DNA of 10,392 nucleotides from an uncultured Prevotellaceae bacterium (GCA_945645715.1 CALZFJ010000040.1:1-10392); one strand, 5' to 3'. Shown: positions 1 to 5,402, counted from the first letter of the stretch. The notes: generated by a model not told the origin, from the sequence alone. A program made the numbers and translations.

Positions 1-68
1 ATGATTGCATAAGTCGGGCGGCAGCTATGGTGCTTGTCGCGTGGCGTTGCGGTGGGTATAAGCAGCAA

Positions 69-97
69 AAGCGGAATGGCTTAGAGCCAAACCGCTT
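69..97 (-). terminator. Two-tier hairpin downstream of secG
   Basis: AAGCGG pairs with CCGCTT (69-74 with 92-97). Inside it GGCT pairs with AGCC (78-81 with 85-88), separated by a symmetric AAT/AAA internal loop, with a 3-nt loop at the tip. Read on the minus strand, the right arm runs into a short TTTT. It lies about 70 bp past the secG stop and is probably the end of the operon transcript. The T tract is weak, so it could also be a processing or stability hairpin. The remaining sequence from 1 to 168 holds no convincing gene. Confidence 0.45.
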
Positions 98-129
98 AAA
101 GTGTTGCTATTAGAGTGTTGCATCGTTGT

Positions 130-148
130 GGCAAGGCTTCACCTTGCC
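130..148 (-). terminator. Perfect 7-bp hairpin just after secG
   Basis: GGCAAGG (130-136) and CCTTGCC (142-148) form a perfect 7-bp stem with a 5-nt loop, 20 bp beyond the secG stop. A 12-bp palindrome, AAGCAGCTGCTT (152-163), lies between the two. There is no T tract on the minus strand, so this may protect the 3' end of the mRNA rather than terminate it alone. Confidence 0.35.
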
Positions 149-168
149 TCAAAGCAGCTGCTTCTCAA

Positions 169-531
169 TTACTTGCCCTGTGCAGGAGCCTCGGGAGCCG
201 GAGTGGCGGGAGCCGGAGTGGCGGGAGCCTGCTTCTCAGTGCCAAATGGAGTAGCCTGCTGCTCCTGCTTGGGAGCGTTGGTCACACGAGAGCCACCCTG
301 AACGAGGTTGCGGGGAGCGACAAATGCTGTGAGAATGCTAAGAACACACACCACGATTGCGAGTGTCCAAGTTGCTTTCTCCACGAAGTCGGTTGTCTTG
401 CGTACTCCCATAATCTGGTTAGAGCTTGCAAAATTAGAAGCAAGACCTCCACCCTTGGATTTCTGGATCAACACTACACCAATCAAGAGGATTGATGCTA
501 AAAGAATCAAAATTGTAAGTAATGCGTACAT
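169..531 (-). CDS. secG: Preprotein translocase subunit SecG
   Basis: SecG is the small inner-membrane partner of SecYE that assists SecA-driven export. The 120-residue protein has the family layout: a first membrane segment at about 3-22, a short cytoplasmic loop with the GGGLAS motif (27-32), and a second membrane segment at about 54-72. After that comes a tail of some 45 residues ending in a Pro/Ala-rich stretch (APATP repeats). Escherichia coli SecG is about 110 aa; the longer low-complexity tail is seen in Bacteroidetes members. The ATG lies 3 nt after the stop of the TPR gene, so the two are probably co-transcribed and perhaps translationally coupled. A possible extra promoter lies inside the upstream gene (596-628). 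Identification is firm from the loop motif and topology. Confidence 0.93.
   Translation of the reverse strand: MYALLTILILLASILLIGVVLIQKSKGGGLASNFASSNQIMGVRKTTDFVEKATWTLAIVVCVLSILTAFVAPRNLVQGGSRVTNAPKQEQQATPFGTEKQAPATPAPATPAPEAPAQGK
192..229 (-). repeat. 15-bp tandem repeat in the secG tail
   Basis: The unit CGGGAGCCGGAGTGG occurs at 192-206 and 207-221, with a partial copy at 222-229. It keeps the reading frame and encodes APATP pentapeptides in the C-terminal tail of SecG. The unit length is a multiple of three, so copy-number change would alter tail length without disrupting the gene. Confidence 0.85.
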
Positions 532-534
532 ATT

Positions 535-1320
535 CTACTTTTTGTTTTTTATTTGCTCGATAATTACCAATTTTCGCAAAAATCGAATTTGGTCTGCAAA
601 GTAAATACTTTTTTCTGGAAATTTCAAACTTATGTTTCTAATAATTTCCAAAGCCTTGGAATATTTGCCTTGTTTTATGTAAATTTTAGCTAAACTCTCG
701 CTAAAAGTGGAGTCATCTACGTGATTTGGCTTCTTTATCGGGTCGGTGGGCACTACTTCGTGCTCAGGCTCTGCCGATACAGGATTATCGACAACAGTGG
801 CTGGAAAATGACCCATTTTTTCCTTCGACTGGGCGATGAACTTGTTGATGAGAGCATCAGATTCGCTCACGCCCTCGCCGCTGATTTCCTGCTCGCTCGG
901 GGTGCTGCGCTCCTCCTCGGCGGCGAGCACGGTGGAGTAGTCGGGCACGGGGTTGAAAATCATCTGGTTGAGCACGGCAAGCTCCTTCTCGTCGTTGTTG
1001 CCGAAGCGGTTGAGGAACGAGGTGATGGTGGTGTCGGTGTCGGGCGAAGCCTCGCGCTCTTCGGGCGGATAGAAGCCGGCAAAGCGCGAAGAGTCTTCGC
1101 CGAGGGCATCAAAGAGAGCCACGCGGTCGGCTGAGATGGTAGAGAGACGAGCCAACAGCCGGGTGCGCTCCTCCGGCTCCACGCTGTTGCGTTGCAGAAA
1201 GAGCAGCAAAGGCAGGGCAAAGTAGGGATAGTCCTTCATTGCCTCTTCCATCCATTCACGGCTCACCTGAGCATCGGGCTCGGCGAGCAATCGGCTGATA
1301 TCACCGGCTATATCGTTCAT
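535..1320 (-). CDS. Conserved cytoplasmic protein with C-terminal TPR, function unknown
   Basis: This 261-residue protein has no signal peptide or membrane segment. Residues 1-80 are helical and rich in Leu, Arg and Glu. Residues 81-200 are acidic, Pro/Ser/Thr-rich and probably disordered. Residues 204-236 form one tetratricopeptide-type helix pair (SLAKIYIKQGKYSKALEI), followed by a basic helix ending IKNKK. I believe similar proteins sit between lptE and secG in other Bacteroidales, but I know of no assigned function; TPRs usually mediate protein contacts. The stop lies 3 nt before the secG start. Base composition is odd: codons for residues 1-200 are GC-rich (64% over 901-1080), while the TPR part is only 29% GC (541-720). 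The first ATG gives the full conserved-looking N-terminus. The gene is certainly real; the function is not known. Confidence 0.8.
   Translation of the reverse strand: MNDIAGDISRLLAEPDAQVSREWMEEAMKDYPYFALPLLLFLQRNSVEPEERTRLLARLSTISADRVALFDALGEDSSRFAGFYPPEEREASPDTDTTITSFLNRFGNNDEKELAVLNQMIFNPVPDYSTVLAAEEERSTPSEQEISGEGVSESDALINKFIAQSKEKMGHFPATVVDNPVSAEPEHEVVPTDPIKKPNHVDDSTFSESLAKIYIKQGKYSKALEIIRNISLKFPEKSIYFADQIRFLRKLVIIEQIKNKK
596..628 (-). promoter_or_regulatory. Possible internal promoter for secG
   Basis: On the minus strand TTTG (628-625) is followed after 21 bp by TTACTTTG (603-596). The Bacteroidales -7 consensus is TAnnTTTG, so this has one mismatch. It lies inside the AT-rich 3' end of the TPR gene and would start transcription near 589, about 58 nt before the secG ATG. 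It would let SecG be made independently of lptE and the TPR gene. Sequence match only. Confidence 0.35.
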
Positions 1321-1342
1321 TACATTATATTGTTTTTAAAAT

Positions 1343-1383
1343 AAGTCTAATAGGACTAATAAGACTAATTGGTCTAATAGTGG
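1343..1383. repeat. 9-bp repeat array A (4 units) between lptE and the TPR gene
   Basis: There are four contiguous 9-mers at 1343-1378: AAGTCTAAT, AGGACTAAT, AAGACTAAT, TGGTCTAAT, followed by AGTGG (1379-1383). All fit WRGWCYWAT. The right flank (AGTGG, then GCTGCT at 1388-1393) closely matches the right flank of array C. The array fills most of the 71-bp gap between the lptE stop and the TPR start, so it would be transcribed within the polycistronic mRNA. Confidence 0.9.
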
Positions 1384-1391
1384 TTTCGCTG

Positions 1392-1943
1392 CTACCAGTT
1401 TCCGAGGGTAGCGTTGAAGATGAGGTTGGTAAGCTCGTCGCTGATTTGCGAGCATAGCTCATCTTGCACATCGGTGAGCATCTGGTCGCTTGAGAAGTCG
1501 CGATAAGCCGAGAACGTCTGGTCCACGTCTTGGCTCGAGTCCTTGCTGTTGATAAACTTCACGCGCACCGTGATGGTGAGGCGCGTCTGCGACGCGTAGG
1601 CGTTATCGTTTACGGCTTGTGGCGAGAGGCTGTAGCCTGTGATTTCGCCCTCAAGGCGCAGATCGGAGTTATTGGAGTCGATCACGCGGAGGCGCGTCTG
1701 TCGCGTCACCATGTCAATCATCTTGTTCTCAAACGTCTGTTGCAGCGGAGGATACACCAGTGCAGCACGAATGGGGAACTCCGAAATGGAGATAGTCTTA
1801 TAGATGCTGTAGTCGAGAGCGGCACCATTCATCTTGTAGCTGATGCTGCACGACACCGCCGCAATGGCAGCCACCACCGCCACAGCCATCACAGCCACTG
1901 TGCGGCATCTTTTTCCGATATTTTGCTTTATCTTCAAAGTCAT
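1392..1943 (-). CDS. lptE: LptE-like lipoprotein of LPS transport
   Basis: LptE is the outer-membrane lipoprotein that plugs the LptD barrel and helps insert LPS in the outer leaflet. The 183-residue product begins with a basic region, a long hydrophobic stretch (about 15-30) and a lipobox AVSC placing the lipidated Cys at 32. The following SISYKMNGAALDYSIYKTISI resembles the start of mature Bacteroidetes LptE proteins. The rest has the alternating beta pattern of the family (LRLEGEITGY, RLTITVRVKF) and a helical C-terminal part. Its own promoter is visible upstream (2005-2037), consistent with separation from the sigma-54 gene by the four-helix-bundle unit. Array A follows 8 bp after the stop. 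The name rests on overall pattern and context, since the family is divergent. Confidence 0.8.
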   Translation of the reverse strand: MTLKIKQNIGKRCRTVAVMAVAVVAAIAAVSCSISYKMNGAALDYSIYKTISISEFPIRAALVYPPLQQTFENKMIDMVTRQTRLRVIDSNNSDLRLEGEITGYSLSPQAVNDNAYASQTRLTITVRVKFINSKDSSQDVDQTFSAYRDFSSDQMLTDVQDELCSQISDELTNLIFNATLGNW

Positions 1944-2004
1944 GTTAATTATTGTGTTTTAATGGCGGTGCAGAGAGCCTCTACATTCGCCACATTTCAA
2001 AGAG

Positions 2005-2037
2005 CAAAGGTAAGGATATTTTTCAAATTTTCTTTAC
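2005..2037 (-). promoter_or_regulatory. Bacteroidales-type promoter for lptE
   Basis: On the minus strand TTTG (2037-2034), a 21-bp spacer, then TACCTTTG (2012-2005) exactly fits the TTTG/TAnnTTTG consensus. The predicted start is near 1998, giving a leader of about 55 nt. This shows that lptE, the TPR gene and secG can be expressed without read-through from the acyltransferase/sigma-54 unit. Confidence 0.7.
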
Positions 2038-2096
2038 TTTCAGATTCATAATCGTTTGTTTTTTCTGCCACCCTATTTACTTTTGTGAAAAAATCG

Positions 2097-2104
2097 TAAT
2101 TTTG
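2097..2104 (+). promoter_or_regulatory. -7 element of promoter for the four-helix-bundle unit
   Basis: TAATTTTG followed by C matches TAnnTTTG. No TTTG lies at the ideal distance upstream (TATTTA is nearby), so the -33 box is weak. The expected start is near 2110-2111, so array B (from 2112) would form the extreme 5' end of the transcript. Confidence 0.5.
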
Positions 2105-2111
2105 CATTGTC

Positions 2112-2174
2112 TCTACTAATAGGACCAATAAGACTAATTAGACCTATTAGTCTTATTAGACCAATGAGACTAAT
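2112..2174. repeat. 9-bp repeat array B (7 units) upstream of the four-helix-bundle gene
   Basis: Seven contiguous 9-mers: TCTACTAAT (degenerate), AGGACCAAT, AAGACTAAT, TAGACCTAT, TAGTCTTAT, TAGACCAAT and GAGACTAAT. All but the first fit DRGWCYWAT. The core RGWCY and linker WATW are each their own reverse complement at the degenerate level, so the array has no real orientation. It lies between the predicted start of transcription and the ATG at 2222. Confidence 0.9.
2127..2157 (+). promoter_or_regulatory. Perfect 12-bp hairpin within array B
   Basis: AATAAGACTAAT (2127-2138) pairs perfectly with ATTAGTCTTATT (2146-2157) across a 7-nt loop. In the predicted transcript it would be a strong leader stem-loop about 65 nt before the start codon. 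A regulatory role is inference; the structure follows from the symmetric repeat. Confidence 0.55.
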
Positions 2175-2221
2175 TAGATTTAAGATAACACCATTGATAA
2201 CTCTAAAATCGCATCTCTGCT

Positions 2222-2779
2222 ATGGCTGATACGTTTCTGCCAAAAAAAGGTAACTTCCGCAAACTGATAGCTTATCAGAAGGCTGAATGTATCTATGATA
2301 TCACTTTCTATTTTGCCAACACATATCTCACTAAGGGCGACTGAACAGTCGATCAAATGGTGCAGGCTGCTCGCAGTGGCAAGCAGAATATTGCAGAAGG
2401 AGCGGCTGCGGCTGCCTCTTCTGCCGAAATGGAGATTAAACTTATCAATGTGGCAAAAGCAAGCCTTCAAGAGCTGTTGCTCGACTATGAGGATTTCCTT
2501 AGGGTGCGAAACCTCGCTTTGTGGGACGTGAATTCAGAGAAAGCCAAAACTACACGAAAAGTCTGTTCTCGGCACAACGATTCTTCTTTCTACCTTGATG
2601 CTATCAGACATCGCTCTCCCGAAACTATTGCCAATATCGCTATTACCATTATTCACCAGACTGATGTGTTCCTCCGCAAACTTATAGAAAGATTACAGCA
2701 GGATTTTCTACATAATGGTGGCATAAAAGAACAAATGTATCGTGCACGGATTAATTACCGCAACCGTCACGAATCATAA
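2222..2779 (+). pseudogene. Four-helix-bundle (23S rRNA intervening-sequence-type) protein, interrupted by one TGA
   Basis: The frame from ATG 2222 would encode 185 residues starting MADTFLPKKGNFRKL. It belongs to the S23/four-helix-bundle family, first known from intervening sequences in 23S rRNA and related to Avd, the accessory protein of diversity-generating retroelements. QMVQAARSGKQNIAEG just after the stop is the family signature. The part from about residue 125 (IANIAITIIHQTDVFLRKL) resembles the Bacteroidetes 'four helix bundle suffix' extension. Codon 41 is TGA (2342-2344), where relatives as I recall them have Arg, so CGA to TGA would be a single transition. No other stop or frameshift is present, pointing to a recent loss or a sequence error. 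Reinitiation at ATG 2357 would give 140 aa lacking most of the first helix. It runs opposite to its neighbours and is bracketed by arrays B and C. Confidence 0.85.
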
Positions 2780-2811
2780 TTGCCGCTCTAAGGGAGTCCG
2801 TTATTGTTCAT

Positions 2812-2861
2812 TAGTCTTATAGGACTAATAGGTCTTATTAGTCTTATTAGTCCAATAGTGG
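2812..2861. repeat. 9-bp repeat array C (5 units) downstream of the four-helix-bundle gene
   Basis: Five contiguous 9-mers at 2812-2856: TAGTCTTAT, AGGACTAAT, AGGTCTTAT, TAGTCTTAT, TAGTCCAAT, then AGTGG (2857-2861). All fit WRGWCYWAT. GGACTAATA (2822-2830) and TATTAGTCC (2845-2853) are perfect inverted repeats and could form a 9-bp stem. The remaining 140 bp up to the sigma-54 gene stop contain nothing I recognise. Confidence 0.9.
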
Positions 2862-3001
2862 ACTTGCTGCTCCGCCACGAGGGGCAGCTCACTGCGGTAG
2901 AGGTTAATTCCTCCACTCAATGAAGATGTGAGGGTGAACAAAATTGATGTCACCGAATAGGCTGCGGCTATTCCTTATAGTGTGCACAATGGGTGGGAGG
3001 A

Positions 3002-4300
3002 TTATTCCAGACCGTACTCCTTGATTTTGCGGTAGAGGGTGCGCTCAGAGATATTCAGCTCCCGGGCGGTCGTCTTGCGCTTGCCGCCGTTGCGCTCGAG
3101 CGAGCTTTTGATGGTTTCGCGCTCGGTGGCTTCGAGGGTCATAGGCTCCACTTCTTCGGCGGTTTCGGCTTCGATTGTCTCGGCTGCAACGTCGTGAGCC
3201 TCAAATGCAGGCGACTTTAGCCGCGGGAATTTCACTATCTTGTTGTCACCGGTGGCATCATCGCTGCCGTGATGCTGCTCCACCTTGCGCACTTCGCGCG
3301 ACAGGGCATATTTGTCGCCCGTCTGGTAGTGATGCTCCGCGTCGGTGCGATGCACAGCACCGCTGCGCAGCTCCTCGCGCAGCTCGTCGATTTCACTCTG
3401 CATCTTGAAGATGAGCTTGAAAAGAATCTCGCGCTCGCGCGTGTAGTCGAAAGCCGGAGTAGAAGCCACTGTGGGCTTGTATTCGGTGCTGTATTGTGGC
3501 AGATACTTCTTCTTTATCTCCTCGCCATATACGGTACTGCCTGCTTCAAAGAGGGCAATCTGCTCAATCACATTCTTCAACTGTCGCACGTTGCCCGGCC
3601 AGCGGTAGCTCAGTAGCACCGACTTAGCCGAGTCGTCGAATTTCACCGGAGTAGTGCGGTAGCGTTCGGCAAACTCAGAGGCAAACTTGTGCGTGAGCAG
3701 CAGAATGTCGTTTCCGCGCTCGCGCAGAGGCGGAATGGTGATGAGAATGGTGGAAAGGCGATAATACAGGTCGGCACGGAACTTTCCCTCATTCACCGCC
3801 TGGAGCATATTCTTGTTGGTGGCAGCCACCACGCGAATGTTGGTCTTTTTCACCTCCGATGAGCCTACGCGGATATACTCTCCCGACTCAAGCACACGCA
3901 GCAGGCGGGCCTGAGTGGTGAGAGGCAGCTCGGCAACCTCGTCGAGGAAAATGGTGCCGCCGTTAGCCTCCTCGAAGTAGCCTTTGCGGTCGCTTATGGC
4001 ACCGGTGAAGGCACCTTTCTCGTGGCCGAACAGCTCAGAGTCGATTGTGCCCTCAGGGATTGCACCGCAGTTCACGGCGATGTATTTGTTGCTGTGCTTT
4101 CGGGCGCTGTTGTTGTGAATGATTTTCGGGAAAAACTCCTTTCCCGAGCCGCTCTCGCCGATGATGAGTACCGATAGGTCGGTCTTAGCCGACTGCAGGG
4201 CGCGGCCGATGGCGGCAATCAGGTCGGGCGAATTACCCACGATAGAGTAATTCTGCTTTGCCGAGAGAATTTCGGGTGATATGTTAGTGTTTATTTCCAT
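3002..4300 (-). CDS. Sigma-54-dependent transcriptional activator without receiver domain
   Basis: This is an AAA+ enhancer-binding protein that remodels RpoN-RNA polymerase using ATP. The 432 residues show Walker A GESGSGKE (48-55), the sigma-54-contacting GAFTGA loop (96-101), Walker B GGTIFLDE (114-121), sensor I VVAATN (157-162), arginine-finger region FRADLYYRL (174-182) and sensor II WPGNVRQL (234-241). All key residues look intact. A long linker (about 275-390) has a predicted helical part followed by His/Asp/Glu-rich low-complexity sequence. A Fis-type helix-turn-helix closes the protein (392-432, GKRKTTARELNISERTLYRKI). Only about 20 residues precede the AAA+ domain, so there is no receiver, GAF or PAS input; activity may be set by expression or by a partner protein. 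The ATG overlaps the acyltransferase stop by 10 bp, suggesting translational coupling. Target genes cannot be named from this sequence. Confidence 0.92.
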   Translation of the reverse strand: MEINTNISPEILSAKQNYSIVGNSPDLIAAIGRALQSAKTDLSVLIIGESGSGKEFFPKIIHNNSARKHSNKYIAVNCGAIPEGTIDSELFGHEKGAFTGAISDRKGYFEEANGGTIFLDEVAELPLTTQARLLRVLESGEYIRVGSSEVKKTNIRVVAATNKNMLQAVNEGKFRADLYYRLSTILITIPPLRERGNDILLLTHKFASEFAERYRTTPVKFDDSAKSVLLSYRWPGNVRQLKNVIEQIALFEAGSTVYGEEIKKKYLPQYSTEYKPTVASTPAFDYTREREILFKLIFKMQSEIDELREELRSGAVHRTDAEHHYQTGDKYALSREVRKVEQHHGSDDATGDNKIVKFPRLKSPAFEAHDVAAETIEAETAEEVEPMTLEATERETIKSSLERNGGKRKTTARELNISERTLYRKIKEYGLE

Positions 4301-5151
4301 TTACGCATTGAGTAGGTTTTGTCTTTAAGGAACTGCCCGAGTTCTTCGATTGATTCATGCTTTGCAAGCTCCTCGGGTGAGATGATGTCGCCCACCGAGA
4401 TGTGGAAAGTGGCACCCTTCTTGCGGAACACCTCGGCAGGGAGGCGCAGAGTGCGTAGCTGCCAGCTTATCTTGCCCAAGATGTTAAACCATAGGCTGTT
4501 GCTGCCGTGGAAGTAGATGGGCACCACAGGCACCTTGAACTGCTTGATGAGCCTGATGATGCTTGGCTGCCACTCGCGGTCTTCGAGCTGTAGCTTGCCA
4601 TTGAGCTTCGACACCGCACCGGCAGGGAAGAATCCGAGCGGCTTTCCGCTGCGCACCTGCATCATGGCTTCGCGAATGCCCTTGGTGGATACGGCACGCT
4701 TTGCGGGGTCGTCGGAGGCAAGAGCGTCAACGGCGATGAAGTTGGGGCGCATGGCAGTGATATAGTTCAGCACCATGTTCACCATCACCTTAAATTCGGG
4801 TCGGCGCGATGCCAGCATGTGAATGAGAATGATGCCGTCGAGGGCACCGAAAGTGTGGTTCGACACCGTGACGAAAGCCCCTTCGGGCAGATTGTCGAGC
4901 TGAGCCTCATTGTCGATGCGCAGCTTTATGTCGAGGTCGCGCAGCAGTCCTGCCACAAATGGCGCACCCGGGGTAGCGCAGTTGTGGCGGTGCAGATAGT
5001 TCACCTTGTCGATGGCAAAAAGGCGCATGATGAAGTTCACGAGCTTGGGCTTGCCGTCGAAGAAAGGCACCATACGGCGAATGTCGTCGTAGCTGAGCAC
5101 ATCGGGCTTGATGCCGTCGGGGAGAGTGTTTTTATCTTGATTGTTGTCCAT
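4291..5151 (-). CDS. PlsC-family (lysophospholipid-type) acyltransferase
   Basis: The enzyme family transfers acyl chains to glycerol-phosphate, lyso-lipids or amino-lipid precursors at the inner membrane. Of 286 residues, block I is NHTFGALDG with His99 and Asp105. The spacing is HX5D, not the canonical HX4D; the NHPFGGLDG-like variant occurs in a Bacteroidetes/OlsB-like branch. A glycine/proline block FFPAGAVS (174-181) corresponds to the FPEG substrate-binding motif, and VPVVPIYF (207-214) to the last conserved block. No clear transmembrane helix is visible, so it is probably peripheral. Substrate is uncertain: phosphatidic-acid synthesis or glycine/ornithine-type amino lipids are both possible. 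It is the first gene of a two-gene unit with the sigma-54 activator, with a good promoter at 5208-5238. Confidence 0.85.
   Translation of the reverse strand: MDNNQDKNTLPDGIKPDVLSYDDIRRMVPFFDGKPKLVNFIMRLFAIDKVNYLHRHNCATPGAPFVAGLLRDLDIKLRIDNEAQLDNLPEGAFVTVSNHTFGALDGIILIHMLASRRPEFKVMVNMVLNYITAMRPNFIAVDALASDDPAKRAVSTKGIREAMMQVRSGKPLGFFPAGAVSKLNGKLQLEDREWQPSIIRLIKQFKVPVVPIYFHGSNSLWFNILGKISWQLRTLRLPAEVFRKKGATFHISVGDIISPEELAKHESIEELGQFLKDKTYSMRKWK
4410..4424 (+). promoter_or_regulatory. Sigma-54 promoter-like site, antisense within the acyltransferase gene
   Basis: TGGCAC, 5 bp, TTGC exactly matches the sigma-54 -24/-12 consensus with correct GG-N10-GC spacing. It would fire on the plus strand from about 4436, antisense to the 5' half of the acyltransferase mRNA. 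It lies in coding sequence, so chance is a serious alternative. The adjacent gene encodes a sigma-54 activator, which is why it is listed. Confidence 0.3.
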
Positions 5152-5207
5152 ATTTCGTAAGTTGAAAATGAGATTGCATCTCGAAAAAAAGATGCTACTT
5201 GTTTTTG

Positions 5208-5238
5208 CAAAATTACGAATTTTGCGACATATAACAAA
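5208..5238 (-). promoter_or_regulatory. Promoter for acyltransferase/sigma-54 unit
   Basis: On the minus strand TTTG (5238-5235), 19-bp spacer, TAATTTTG (5215-5208): both boxes fit the Bacteroidales consensus. The predicted start is near 5201, leaving a leader of about 50 nt that contains a GCATCT/AGATGC stem (5176-5195). Confidence 0.65.
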
Positions 5239-5318
5239 AAACCTACCCCCGAAAACGAAAAATTAGCCTATAAAGCTCACACTTGGAACAGATTGTAACG
5301 CATTTTTGCATTCGGATG

Positions 5319-5333
5319 CCCCCAAAGAGGGGG
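5319..5333. terminator. Short GC hairpin between divergent promoters
   Basis: CCCCC (5319-5323), loop AAAGA, GGGGG (5329-5333), followed on the plus strand by TTTATTCCTT. It looks like a compact terminator, but no gene lies just upstream on either strand. It could insulate the two units, end an unseen short RNA, or be a remnant. Confidence 0.3.
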
Positions 5334-5394
5334 TTTATTCCTTAAAAAAATCAAAATATAGCCCTCGCATTATACATTATTAGTGCAAATGGAG

Positions 5395-5402
5395 TATCTT
5401 TG
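5395..5402 (+). promoter_or_regulatory. -7 element for the 562-aa lipoprotein gene
   Basis: TATCTTTG followed by CAC is a textbook Bacteroidales -7 box. No clear TTTG lies about 20 bp upstream. Transcription would begin near 5409, giving a leader of about 113 nt. Confidence 0.6.

Noticed and set aside
69..97. tRNA or other structured RNA gene at the left edge
   Set aside because: The hairpin is two-tiered but has no cloverleaf, T-loop or CCA-type features.
3..113. End of a plus-strand gene entering from the left
   Set aside because: The frame is open, but the composition (Cys, Arg, Lys rich) is not protein-like and it runs through the hairpin at 69-97.
115..495. Long plus-strand frame opposite secG
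   Set aside because: It lies opposite a clear SecG and has no recognisable features.
2342..2344. TGA as selenocysteine or recoded stop
   Set aside because: The expected residue is Arg, no SECIS-like hairpin is evident just downstream, and every other gene that can be checked uses the standard code; nonsense mutation is simpler.
2222..2779. Avd of a diversity-generating retroelement
   Set aside because: No reverse transcriptase, template repeat or variable repeat in the window; only family resemblance remains.
1343..2861. 9-bp arrays as CRISPR
   Set aside because: Units are contiguous 9-mers with no spacers and no cas genes are nearby.
2862..3001. Remnant of a gene between array C and the sigma-54 gene
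   Set aside because: No frame or motif resembles a known family; a weak AATAG/CTATT stem is the only structure seen.
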